Positions 5,982 through 13,364 of a stretch of 15,910 nt of DNA are shown piece after piece. A program made the translations under genes and the position numbers. This stretch comes from a bacterium (GTDB lineage: Bacteria > Cyanobacteriota > Vampirovibrionia > Gastranaerophilales > Gastranaerophilaceae), in NCBI GenBank assembly GCA_017444705.1, contig JAFSWA010000041.1, positions 1-15,910 on the forward strand, given 5' to 3'. Below the pieces are notes generated by a model, which did no database searches, was not told the origin of the DNA, and worked only from the letters and a program-made list of their open reading frames with translations. Within the stretch, counting starts at the first letter, position 1; each line of letters starts with the position of its first letter.

Positions 5982-6861
5982 TTCGCTTCTAAAATCCTCC
6001 GATTCTTCGTCAAGAGTTGCGTTATTACTTCGTGAATTAATAAACAGACCGCTTGATTATGATGACATAATTAAACTTTTTGATGAAAAAAAGAAAAAAC
6101 CTGTTTATACAAAAGTTGCTCTTAGTAAGTACATTAATACATTAAGAACTTTGGGCTTACAGATAAAAAGGTCCGAAAAAAAATACACCCTTTTAACTTT
6201 CTTATACCAAATTGTGCTGACCGATAAAGAAGTACAAGCATTCAACAATTTGGAAACAACTGTCTTAAAATACGGTACAAGAAAGGAAATGTCAATTTAT
6301 TATAATTTGAAAGTAAAAATATTAAAATTTTTTGATGCGGAATCACAAAAAAAATTAAGTAATTATGTTCAGCGATGTTTAGTCACAAAATTAGGGGTAA
6401 AAATCAATACTTTCGGCAAATTTTGTGATGACGGACAAAATATCAAAATAAGATATAAAGGTGAAATCTTTACAGTCGAACCAAGACAAATATTATTTAT
6501 TGATAATGATGTGTATTTTGAATGTATAGATGTTAAAAATTTAAAAATAAGAAAACTCTTGCTTGAAAAAGTTACATTTATAAAATTATTACCGCAAAAA
6601 AACAAAAATAAGTTATTTTCAAATTCTGTTATTTATGAAATTACTGACAGACTTGCACGAAATTACAAACTCAAAGAAGGGGAAACTTCTCTCGTTGAAG
6701 AAGAAAACAGAAAAGTTATTAAAGTTGAAAAAGAAGATTATGAACTTCTTGCAAAAAGACTTATAAGATATAAAAACTATTGTAAAATTTTACAACCCGT
6801 TGAATTTCAAAAGTATTTTGAAAACTTTACGGACAAAATTTTATCTTTATATGAAAATTAA
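5974..6861 (+). CDS. WYL-domain-like regulator, second of a tandem pair
   Basis: The 295-residue protein parallels its upstream neighbour. Its helix-turn-helix region is at about 12-72 (RVALLLRELINRPLDYDDI and KVALSKYINTLRTLGLQIK). A diverged WYL core follows at about 150-205 (IKIRYKGEIFTVEPRQILFI then DNDVYFECIDVKNLKIRKLL). The WCX-like tail is at about 215-293, with SYLVxx-type features replaced by YELLAKRLIRYKNYCKILQP. The WYL triad is VYF here, further from consensus than in the partner. AAGGAGG lies nine bases before the ATG, inside the previous gene, and the frames overlap by eight bases. Tandem WYL pairs such as mycobacterial PafB-PafC act as heterodimers, and the same is plausible here. 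No terminator follows before the manC promoter. Confidence 0.8.
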   Translation: MDNSLLKSSDSSSRVALLLRELINRPLDYDDIIKLFDEKKKKPVYTKVALSKYINTLRTLGLQIKRSEKKYTLLTFLYQIVLTDKEVQAFNNLETTVLKYGTRKEMSIYYNLKVKILKFFDAESQKKLSNYVQRCLVTKLGVKINTFGKFCDDGQNIKIRYKGEIFTVEPRQILFIDNDVYFECIDVKNLKIRKLLLEKVTFIKLLPQKNKNKLFSNSVIYEITDRLARNYKLKEGETSLVEEENRKVIKVEKEDYELLAKRLIRYKNYCKILQPVEFQKYFENFTDKILSLYEN

Positions 6862-6873
6862 CCTTTTTATTAC

Positions 6874-6902
6874 TTGATATAAATAAAAATGTTTATTATA
6901 AT
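6874..6902 (+). promoter_or_regulatory. Promoter of manC-recA
   Basis: TTGATA (6874-6879), a 17-base spacer and TATAAT (6897-6902) give a near-consensus promoter about 30 bases upstream of the manC ATG. No recognisable LexA box of the E. coli or Bacillus type overlaps it. Confidence 0.7.
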
Positions 6903-6932
6903 TTACTTATATAAATTTTAGAGGAGCAAATA

Positions 6933-8378
6933 ATGAAAGAAGAATTATACGGATTAATTTTAGCGGGGGGCTCAGGATCAAGACTTTGGCCAATGAGCAG
7001 AGAAATGTATCCAAAACAGCTTTTAAAAATAGGAAGCAAGTTAACTCTCTTTCAGTCAACTTTTAAACGTTTGGTAAACAATATTGATGATAAAAATATT
7101 TATAGCATAACAAATGTTAAACATTCTTCAAATATAAAAATGCAATTAAGTGAAATGCAAAAGAAATTTTGCAGAACAACAAGTTATAAGGTAATAACAG
7201 AGCCTGTCGGAAGAAATACCGCTCCTGCAATAGCTTTGGCGGTACAATTTATAAAAAAAGAAGCCGGAAAAGAAAAAGACCCGATTATTCTTGTTGTCCC
7301 GTCAGATCAAAGCATAGGAGATGAGGCAGATTTTGCAAATACTGTTGAAAAAGGTATAAAACTTGCAAAAGAAGGATATATCGTTACCTTTGGTGTAGTG
7401 CCGAGAAGAATTGATACCGGATTCGGCTATATAAAAACAGGTAAAAACGCAAAACTCCAAGAATTAGTAAAAACAGCTTTAAAAGTCAGTGAGTTTAAAG
7501 AAAAACCTGATAAAAAAACAGCCGAAGAATATGTAAAATCAGGCAAGTATTTTTGGAATGCCGGAATTTTTATGTTTAAGACTTCTACCTTTATGAATGA
7601 ACTTAAAAAATATTCTCCCGAAATTACAAATATATTAAAATCGGCTCAACTTAGCGAAAAAGAGCCATCCATTAACTACGATATTTTTAGCAAAATGCCT
7701 GATATATCAATAGATTACGCATTAATGGAAAAATCAAAGAAAATAGCTCTTTTATCCTTAGACTGCGACTGGAATGACCTCGGTTCATGGGAAGCTATAT
7801 ATGATGTTTCCGAAAAAGACAAAAACGGTAACTATAAACTCGGAAATGTAATTGATGTAGGTTCAAAAAATTCAATGTTTTATTCAACCTCAAAACTTGT
7901 TACGACAATAGGTTTAGAAAATACTGTTGTTATTGAAACAGAGGATGCACTATTAGTTTGTGACAAAAGTAAAACGCAGGATGTCAAAAAGATTTATGAA
8001 AAACTAAAAGATAAAAATGACCCTACTCATCAAATTCACAAAACAGTTTACCGCCCTTGGGGATATTATACGGTATTACAACAGGGAGAAGGTTTCCTGA
8101 CAAAATGTATTTCGGTAAACGCAGGTGCTAAATTATCATTACAAAAACATTTTCACAGAAGTGAACACTGGGTTGTTTTGGAAGGTAAAGCACTCGTCGT
8201 AAAAGGGGAAGAAAAACGTGAGCTTAAAACCGGAGACAGTATAAATATAGGAGTTGAAGAAATACATTCTCTTCAAAATCCTTACGATAAACAATTAAAA
8301 ATTTTAGAAGTTCAAAAAGGAAACAAACTTGATGAAAATGATATTGTAAGACTTGAAGATATGTATGGAAGAGCATAG
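6933..8378 (+). CDS. manC: Mannose-1-phosphate guanylyltransferase / mannose-6-phosphate isomerase
   Basis: The 481-residue bifunctional-type enzyme makes GDP-mannose from mannose-1-phosphate and GTP for cell-surface polysaccharide. In full-length members it also interconverts fructose-6-phosphate and mannose-6-phosphate. The nucleotidyl-transferase signature LILAGGSGSRLWPMSRE is at about 8-24, with PKQLL following. VVPSDQ, FGYIKTG and EFKEKPD followed by YFWNAGIFMFK continue the domain. The C-terminal cupin isomerase part begins near 360 with RPWGYY and contains GAKLSLQKHFHRSEHWVVLE with its metal-binding histidines. Length matches AlgA/ManC/CpsB (about 470-480). The ATG has GAGGAG seven bases upstream. 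recA begins nine bases after the stop, so the two genes are co-transcribed, an uncommon pairing. No other polysaccharide genes are in view. Confidence 0.95.
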   Translation: MKEELYGLILAGGSGSRLWPMSREMYPKQLLKIGSKLTLFQSTFKRLVNNIDDKNIYSITNVKHSSNIKMQLSEMQKKFCRTTSYKVITEPVGRNTAPAIALAVQFIKKEAGKEKDPIILVVPSDQSIGDEADFANTVEKGIKLAKEGYIVTFGVVPRRIDTGFGYIKTGKNAKLQELVKTALKVSEFKEKPDKKTAEEYVKSGKYFWNAGIFMFKTSTFMNELKKYSPEITNILKSAQLSEKEPSINYDIFSKMPDISIDYALMEKSKKIALLSLDCDWNDLGSWEAIYDVSEKDKNGNYKLGNVIDVGSKNSMFYSTSKLVTTIGLENTVVIETEDALLVCDKSKTQDVKKIYEKLKDKNDPTHQIHKTVYRPWGYYTVLQQGEGFLTKCISVNAGAKLSLQKHFHRSEHWVVLEGKALVVKGEEKRELKTGDSINIGVEEIHSLQNPYDKQLKILEVQKGNKLDENDIVRLEDMYGRA

Positions 8379-8387
8379 GAGGTTAAT

Positions 8388-9440
8388 ATGGCAACAACAG
8401 AAAAAGAAGAAAAAACAACTATTTCGGAAGAAAGAAGCAAAGCCTTAAAAATGGCTATTGATAAAATAGAAAAAGATTTCGGAAAAGGTTCAATTATGAG
8501 ATTGGGCGACAAGACAGCCGTTTCTGTTGAATCAATTCCGACAGGAGCTTTATCTTTGGATATAGCACTGGGAATAGGCGGCGTACCAAGAGGCAGAATT
8601 ATTGAAATATACGGACCTGAGGCATCAGGTAAAACAACTTTGGCTCAGCATATTGTTGCAGAATGCCAGAAAAAAGGCGGAATTGCAGCTTTTGTCGATG
8701 CGGAACATGCACTTGATCCTGAATATGCACAAGCTCTTGGGGTTAATGTCGATGAACTTTTGATTTCTCAACCTGATACGGGAGAACAAGCTCTCGAAAT
8801 TACGGAAGAATTGGTTCGTTCAAGTGCAGTTGACATTGTTGTTGTTGATTCGGTTGCGGCTCTTGTTCCTAAGGCAGAAATCGACGGTTCTATGGAAGAC
8901 CAGCAAATGGGTCTGCAAGCAAGACTTATGAGTAAAGCCCTTCGAAAATTAACAGGTATTGTAAGTAAAACAAACACAACCGTTATTTTTATTAACCAAC
9001 TCAGACAAAAAATCGGTATAATGTTTGGAAACCCCGAAACAACAACAGGCGGAACAGCTTTGAAATACTATTCAAGCGTAAGACTTGACATAAGAAGAAT
9101 CGAAACTCTAAAAAACGAAAACGGCGAATTCGGAAACAGAGTAAAAATAAAAGTTGTTAAAAACAAAGTCGCTCCGCCGTTTAAAATTGCGGAATGTGAC
9201 CTGATTTACGGGAAAGGTTTCTCAAAAACAGGTTGTATTCTTGATGTTGCGGTAAATTTTGATATCGTAAAAAAATCCGGAGCATGGTTTAGCTATAACG
9301 ACGAAAAACTCGGTCAGGGAAGAGAAAAAACAAAAGAATTTTTGGAAGAAAACCCTGCTTTATTGAATGAAATTGAACAAAAAGTCAGAGCAAAACTTAA
9401 AAAAGATGAATCCGAAGAAAAAACGGAAGAAAAAGTATAA
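8388..9440 (+). CDS. recA: Recombinase RecA
   Basis: The 350-residue RecA forms ATP-dependent filaments on single-stranded DNA, catalyses strand exchange and stimulates LexA-type self-cleavage. The N-terminal helix with KALKMAIDKIEKDFGKGSIM is followed by Walker A GPEASGKT at about 76-83 and Walker B DIVVVDSVAAL near 150. Loop L1 falls in GSMEDQQMGLQARLMSKALR and L2 in NQLRQKIGIMFGNPETTTGG. The C-terminal domain runs from about 270 and ends in an acidic Glu/Lys-rich tail, as is usual. The ATG has AGGAGG upstream. The gene ends at a strong terminator. It lies behind manC with a nine-base gap. With no promoter in that gap, its expression appears tied to the manC promoter, although an internal promoter within manC is not excluded. 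Confidence 0.99.
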   Translation: MATTEKEEKTTISEERSKALKMAIDKIEKDFGKGSIMRLGDKTAVSVESIPTGALSLDIALGIGGVPRGRIIEIYGPEASGKTTLAQHIVAECQKKGGIAAFVDAEHALDPEYAQALGVNVDELLISQPDTGEQALEITEELVRSSAVDIVVVDSVAALVPKAEIDGSMEDQQMGLQARLMSKALRKLTGIVSKTNTTVIFINQLRQKIGIMFGNPETTTGGTALKYYSSVRLDIRRIETLKNENGEFGNRVKIKVVKNKVAPPFKIAECDLIYGKGFSKTGCILDVAVNFDIVKKSGAWFSYNDEKLGQGREKTKEFLEENPALLNEIEQKVRAKLKKDESEEKTEEKV

Positions 9441-9458
9441 AGTACTAAAAAGACTATA

Positions 9459-9486
9459 AAAAGGGGGGTTAGACCCCCTTTTTTAT
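9459..9486 (+). terminator. Intrinsic terminator of manC-recA
   Basis: An AAGGGGG/CCCCCTT stem with a TTAG-containing loop is followed by TTTTTTATT. It lies 20 bases after the recA stop. This is a strong rho-independent terminator. Confidence 0.9.
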
Positions 9487-9497
9487 TAACGGTTTTG

Positions 9498-9553
9498 TTT
9501 ACATTTCTTTACAAAAACTAATAAAAAAGTAAATAATTTTTGTCTTATATACT
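9498..9553 (+). promoter_or_regulatory. HLR1-like box and -10 of the thioredoxin-like gene
   Basis: TTTACATT (9498-9505), a TC gap and TTTACAAA (9508-9515) match exactly the cyanobacterial HLR1 element: two (G/T)TTACA(A/T)(A/T) repeats separated by two bases, bound by the response regulator RpaB. A -10-like TATACT is at 9548-9553, with no good -35, so the box lies near -45 to -62, a usual activator position. Use by an RpaB homologue is inference. Confidence 0.5.
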
Positions 9554-9587
9554 TTATATATATAAGAAATATCACTTGGAGAAATGT

Positions 9588-10361
9588 ATGTCAGTAAACC
9601 AAACACAATCATTAAATCAAGCTTTAACTTATTTAACTTTGGCTCAACAGCTATCAAATTTAACATCAACTAATACGACGCAAAACAGTTTGAGCAGTCT
9701 TTTAGGCTACAATCCATATTCTTCTTATGACAGCAGCCCGTTGTTGAGCGGTTTGTACGGCGGAAGCAGCAGTAACGGTTCGTTTTTCCAAAACTTAATG
9801 CAAATGATGTTTATGAGTTCTATAATAAAAATTTTTCAACAACTTTTAGGCGGATTGACTTCTCAAACAACGGCCGCATCAGATTGTGCAGACGCAGCTT
9901 GCCAAGCTTCCGCATCGGATTGCACGGACGCAGCTTGCCAAGCACCTGCTGAGGAAACAACAACTTCCACACCGAGTACGGAAACTCACACTCCGAGAGA
10001 GGTTGTTACATTAACGAGTGACAATGCGGAAAGCGATTTAAGAAAACAAAGCGGAACTTCATATGTTGTTGTATGCGGCAGCGGATGCGGAAGATGCAAA
10101 CAGTTTGAACCCGTATTAGAATCCGTAAACAATACACTTGGCTCAAATGCAACTTTTTATAGTTTAAACTATGGCGAACAGAAAGATTTATTCAAAACGT
10201 TAAAGAAAGAGTCCGGAGCTAATATGAATATGTCATACGGTTTCCCGATAGTTATAAAAATGGTTGACGGAAAAGCTACCGATTTTTATTCTTACTCAGA
10301 TATTAAAAATATTTATACAGACGAATCAAAAATGACAGAATGGTTTTCAAGTAAAATTTAA
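9588..10361 (+). CDS. Thioredoxin-fold protein with Gln/Ser/Asn-rich N-terminal extension
   Basis: Starting at the ATG at 9588, which follows TTGGAGAA, the protein has 257 residues. An upstream in-frame start at 9540 lacks a ribosome binding site. Residues about 1-65 are rich in Ser, Asn, Gln and Leu. A hydrophobic patch at about 66-90 (FFQNLMQMMFMSSIIKIFQQ) could be amphipathic or membrane-associated. A linker at about 98-135 holds two copies of SDCxDAACQA. The C-terminal thioredoxin fold starts near 138: CGSGCGRCKQFEPVLESV contains the redox pair C167-G-R-C170 plus C163, and YGFP at 217-220 gives the cis-proline. No standard signal peptide is seen. The fold suggests disulfide exchange, with the tandem Cys-pairs possibly acting as internal substrate or metal site; that is inference. 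Its own promoter and terminator make it monocistronic. Confidence 0.8.
   Translation: MSVNQTQSLNQALTYLTLAQQLSNLTSTNTTQNSLSSLLGYNPYSSYDSSPLLSGLYGGSSSNGSFFQNLMQMMFMSSIIKIFQQLLGGLTSQTTAASDCADAACQASASDCTDAACQAPAEETTTSTPSTETHTPREVVTLTSDNAESDLRKQSGTSYVVVCGSGCGRCKQFEPVLESVNNTLGSNATFYSLNYGEQKDLFKTLKKESGANMNMSYGFPIVIKMVDGKATDFYSYSDIKNIYTDESKMTEWFSSKI
9876..9947 (+). repeat. 36-bp in-frame tandem duplication in the thioredoxin-like gene
   Basis: Two 36-bp units (9876-9911 and 9912-9947) share GACGCAGCTTGCCAAGC exactly and differ at a few other positions. Each encodes a 12-residue unit with the core SDCxDAACQ. The phase keeps the frame, so the unit duplicated recently as a protein module. Confidence 0.8.
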
Positions 10362-10375
10362 TATATAGTTCGTAC

Positions 10376-10400
10376 AAAAAGGGGTGAATAACCCCTTTTT
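10376..10400. terminator. Bidirectional terminator between convergent genes
   Basis: AAAAAGGGG and CCCCTTTTT pair perfectly around a TGAATAA loop. T-tracts on both strands fit use by the plus-strand thioredoxin-like gene and the minus-strand phosphoesterase-like gene. The latter's TAA stop (10401-10399) falls inside the stem base. Confidence 0.85.
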
Positions 10401-11211
10401 ATTGTAATTCAATTGGTGTTACTTTAATTTCATTAATTTTTACTTTTGAAAACGGCAACTTTGTATAATCGATTGTGACCATATCATAAATAAAATTTGG
10501 TTTTCCGAGTGCCGGTGAAGAAATATGATAAATTCCTTTTTCATCAACTGTTATTTTACTTGTCTGGAAATGACCTGAGGAAATTGAAATAATATTCTTA
10601 TGTTTATCTATTACTTCTTGATATTTTTCTTTATACAACATTGAAAGTTGAGGATTTTCATAAGGGTCAATCAACGGAAAATGTTGGAAAATCATAACTT
10701 TTTTGTTTTTGTTTTTAGAAAGAGTTTTGTCAAGCCATTTTAACTCTTCTTCGGGGAAAATACCGTGATTACTTTGCATAAACGGAACCGTCCCGTCTAA
10801 AACTATACACAAAATATCTCTGTTCGGGGAAAAAGTGTAATATCCGGTTTTTGAACTGTTATTTTTATTATATTTTTTAACAAGTGACCAAAATTCTTCT
10901 TTTTTAAGACCACTCACTTCATGAGCATCATAGTTTCCAAAAGCCACATAATATGGCATTTTCAAAGATTTTATAGTTTTTAAAAACTCTGTTGCGTCTT
11001 TTTCTTTTGACCTTGCTATATTATTTCCCATAAAAACTACAAATTTCGGGTTTTTGAGATTTAAAGAACGTACCGACCAATCAAGAATTTGTGCGGTATG
11101 CGGTTTATCGGAAGAATAAAACGTATCCGTAACCTGAGCAAATTTTAACTGTTTTGCATTTGCCTGTAAACATGTAAATAAACAAATCAGTAATAATATT
11201 ATTTTTTTCAT
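10399..11211 (-). CDS. Exported calcineurin-like phosphoesterase with degenerate metal site
   Basis: The 270-residue protein begins with a signal peptide (MKKIILLLICLFTCLQANA, likely cleaved after ANA at 17-19). It then follows the metallophosphoesterase plan. Family metal ligands are replaced at several points: DTF at 29-31 where DxH is expected, MGNN at 61-64 where GD is expected, GNYD at 92-95 instead of GNHD, and GHFQ at 213-216 instead of GHxH. Asn93, His177 in QHFP, and His214 remain. The fold is recognisable, but dinuclear metal binding is probably impaired, so it may be an inactive homologue or bind a single metal. A GAGGA sequence lies unusually far (about 15 bases) from the ATG. It is expected in the periplasm or outside the cell. 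Substrate unknown. Confidence 0.8.
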   Translation of the reverse strand: MKKIILLLICLFTCLQANAKQLKFAQVTDTFYSSDKPHTAQILDWSVRSLNLKNPKFVVFMGNNIARSKEKDATEFLKTIKSLKMPYYVAFGNYDAHEVSGLKKEEFWSLVKKYNKNNSSKTGYYTFSPNRDILCIVLDGTVPFMQSNHGIFPEEELKWLDKTLSKNKNKKVMIFQHFPLIDPYENPQLSMLYKEKYQEVIDKHKNIISISSGHFQTSKITVDEKGIYHISSPALGKPNFIYDMVTIDYTKLPFSKVKINEIKVTPIELQ

Positions 11212-11359
11212 AATTATTTATATTTTCCTCAATCTTTTACTAAATTATATGCCAAAATGGGAAATTGTACAAATTCAAATATGCGGTGGGGCGATTTCCT
11301 GCCGACGAGTTGTTTATCTGATTAAAATCCGATTTCGTACTAAAAATCAAACAAAATTT

Positions 11360-11383
11360 AAAACGGACTTTACAGCCCGTCTT
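11360..11383 (-). terminator. Intrinsic terminator of gltX
   Basis: On the minus strand AAGACGGGC and GTCCGTTTT pair over nine positions, including two G-T wobbles, around a TGTAAA loop. The stem starts 34 bases after the gltX stop and runs into a T-rich tail. Confidence 0.65.
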
Positions 11384-11417
11384 AATTTTTAATCGTATAG
11401 ATAAAATTTCTGTATAT

Positions 11418-12878
11418 TTATCCCAAAGCCTTTTGCAGTCTTGCTTTTACTTTGTCTTTACCCAAAACAAGCATAATACCGACCATATCGGCACCACGGG
11501 TTCTGCCTGTTATTGCAGCACGGATTGCCCACATGGTTTCTTTGGGTTTATAGCCTTCTTTTTCTTTAAAATAAGCTCTGAAATCAGCCAATTGTTCGTG
11601 AAGTTTTTCCCCGCCATCTAAATTTTCATCAAAATCCCAGCTGTCAAAATCTTCCATTGCTTTTTTCAAAACTTTTTGACCTAATTCTGACTTAATATGC
11701 TGCTCATAAACCCCTTCATCATAAGTAACATCATCACCAAAGAAATATGTGACAGCATCTGTTTCCTCAGAAAGTACAGTCAAAGGTTCACGAGTTAATT
11801 CAACGATTTTTTCCAATTGCTTTTCACTGTAAACAGAAGTATCATATTTGCTTAAATAAGGCATAATTCGTTTTGTTAACTGGGGAATATCCATTTTTTT
11901 GATATATTGACCGTTCATCCAGTTTAATTTGTCATATTCAAAGATTGAATTTGAGCTTGAAATTTCATTAATTCTGAAATCTGCAATAATATCTTTAAGG
12001 TCTTTAATTTCAACTCCGTCAGACGGTGCCCAACCAAGTAATGCAACAAAGTTCAATAAAGCCTCTGTCAGATAGCCTTTTTCAACAAATTCAGAAACAG
12101 CAGTAGCACCATGACGTTTTGAAAGTTTACTTCTGTCCGGGGCAAGAATCATTCCCAAATGTCCGAATTGCGGTACTTTTGCACCCAAAGCTTCATAAAT
12201 TAAAATTTGCTTCGGAGTATTTGAAATATGGTCTTCCCCACGAATAATATTTGAAATTTTCATTTCCATATCATCTATAACAACCGCAAAATTGTAAGTA
12301 GGAGTGCCATTTGACTTCATTATTACAAAATCACCTATTAAATTGCTGTCAAAATCGAGTTCACCTTTAACCATATCGACAAAAGTTATTTTTTTGTCTT
12401 TTGGAACCTTAAAGCGAATAGAGGGTTTTCTGCCATCAGCTCTATATTGAGCTTTTTGCTCTTCGGTTAAATTTCGGCATCTGCCGGAATAAACATGAGG
12501 TCTTTTTTCTTTTATAGAAAGTTCTTTTTCGGCATCAAGTTCTTCCTGAGTACAATAACATTCATAAGCATAACCTTTATCAATAAGCATTTGAGCATAT
12601 TTCGGGTATATATCAAATCTTTCGGACTGCTGATAAGGTCCATAATTTCCGCCCACATCAGGACCTTCATCCCAATTTAAACCGAGTGCCTTCAAACTGT
12701 CATAAATATTTTGAGTATATTCCTGATTAGAACGTTCCAAATCCGTATCTTCGATTCTTAAAACAAATTTTCCGCCCACTTTTTTTGCAAATAAATAATT
12801 AAAAAGTGCTGTTCTTGCCGTACCAATGTGCAAATTTCCGCTCGGTGACGGAGCTATTCTTACTCTTATTTCGTCCAT
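11418..12878 (-). CDS. gltX: Glutamyl-tRNA synthetase
   Basis: This class I synthetase charges tRNA-Glu, and in bacteria lacking GlnRS also tRNA-Gln. I place the start at the ATG at 12878 (486 residues) because TTGGAG lies seven bases upstream. An in-frame TTG at 12890 would use that same site as codons. The HIGH motif is HIGT in IAPSPSGNLHIGTAR at about 8-22, and KMSKS is KLSKR in DRSKLSKRHGA near 250. The zinc-binding Cys pair CYC and the later C in YSGRCRNL are present, as in bacterial GluRS. The C-terminal anticodon-binding domain, including WAIRAAITGRTRGADM, is complete. Length is typical. It is monocistronic. HipA kinases are known to target GluRS in other species, but a link to the hipA in this window is not demonstrated. 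Confidence 0.97.
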   Translation of the reverse strand: MDEIRVRIAPSPSGNLHIGTARTALFNYLFAKKVGGKFVLRIEDTDLERSNQEYTQNIYDSLKALGLNWDEGPDVGGNYGPYQQSERFDIYPKYAQMLIDKGYAYECYCTQEELDAEKELSIKEKRPHVYSGRCRNLTEEQKAQYRADGRKPSIRFKVPKDKKITFVDMVKGELDFDSNLIGDFVIMKSNGTPTYNFAVVIDDMEMKISNIIRGEDHISNTPKQILIYEALGAKVPQFGHLGMILAPDRSKLSKRHGATAVSEFVEKGYLTEALLNFVALLGWAPSDGVEIKDLKDIIADFRINEISSSNSIFEYDKLNWMNGQYIKKMDIPQLTKRIMPYLSKYDTSVYSEKQLEKIVELTREPLTVLSEETDAVTYFFGDDVTYDEGVYEQHIKSELGQKVLKKAMEDFDSWDFDENLDGGEKLHEQLADFRAYFKEKEGYKPKETMWAIRAAITGRTRGADMVGIMLVLGKDKVKARLQKALG

Positions 12879-12989
12879 TTTTTTCTCCAAATTTTTCTTC
12901 CGTAATTTTATTTTACATCAAGCATAAAATTTGGGGTACTTTTGTAAAAAGTAAGTGCGAAAAGCAAAATAACAAAATCTTTGTAAATT

Positions 12990-13319
12990 TTAAATTTGAT
13001 TATCCAAAAGCCAGTCTATATTATTTTTTTTCATTTCTTCTTTTACATCTTTTTCCAATGCAAGAACTTCAATCAAAGACATGCCCGCTTCATTTGCAAC
13101 ATCTTTCATTGTATTCAAATAAGACAAAAGAGTTGAATATTTTTTGGGATTTTCATTATACTTTTCATCAAAAGTTTCTCTTTTTATTCTTGCATAACCG
13201 ATTTTCAACATTTCGTATTTTTCTCTCAAAAGAGGTTTTGCGTCTAAACCGTTTTGTTTTGCTTCTTCAATACGATTATTTAATTCGTCAAATCTTACCT
13301 TTAATTGTTGATTATCCAT
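12990..13319 (-). CDS. Small helical hypothetical protein
   Basis: The 109-residue product starts MDNQQLKVRFDELNNRIEEA. Nearly the whole sequence is charged and helix-forming, with heptad-like Leu/Ile spacing, suggesting a short coiled-coil or helical bundle. Distinct parts are NGLDAKPLLREKYEMLKIGY and the C-terminal VANEAGMSLIEVLALEKDVK with a final NIDWLLDNQI. It has no cysteine, signal peptide or membrane segment. A weak ribosome binding site (AGG about ten bases before the ATG) makes the start less sure. It follows the protease gene on the same strand with 45 bases between, so it may be a downstream partner or an independent gene. Function unknown. Confidence 0.75.
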   Translation of the reverse strand: MDNQQLKVRFDELNNRIEEAKQNGLDAKPLLREKYEMLKIGYARIKRETFDEKYNENPKKYSTLLSYLNTMKDVANEAGMSLIEVLALEKDVKEEMKKNNIDWLLDNQI

Positions 13320-13345
13320 TGTCCCTGAACCTATCCTTTTTAATT

Positions 13346-13354
13346 ATTATAACA
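13346..13354 (-). promoter_or_regulatory. Extended -10 promoter of the small helical gene
   Basis: The minus strand reads TGTTATAAT, an extended -10 (TGn plus TATAAT) with no good -35. It would place the transcript start about 20 bases before the ATG at 13319, in the short gap after the protease gene. Confidence 0.4.
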
Positions 13355-13364
13355 TATTTTTTAA

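Noticed and set aside
9540..9587. N-terminal extension MSYILYIYKKYHLEKC of the thioredoxin-like protein
   Set aside because: It would overlap the -10 region and has no ribosome binding site, whereas the ATG at 9588 follows TTGGAGAA.
12879..12890. TTG start adding four residues to glutamyl-tRNA synthetase
   Set aside because: The TTGGAG sequence is the ribosome binding site for the ATG at 12878, so it is unlikely to be coding.
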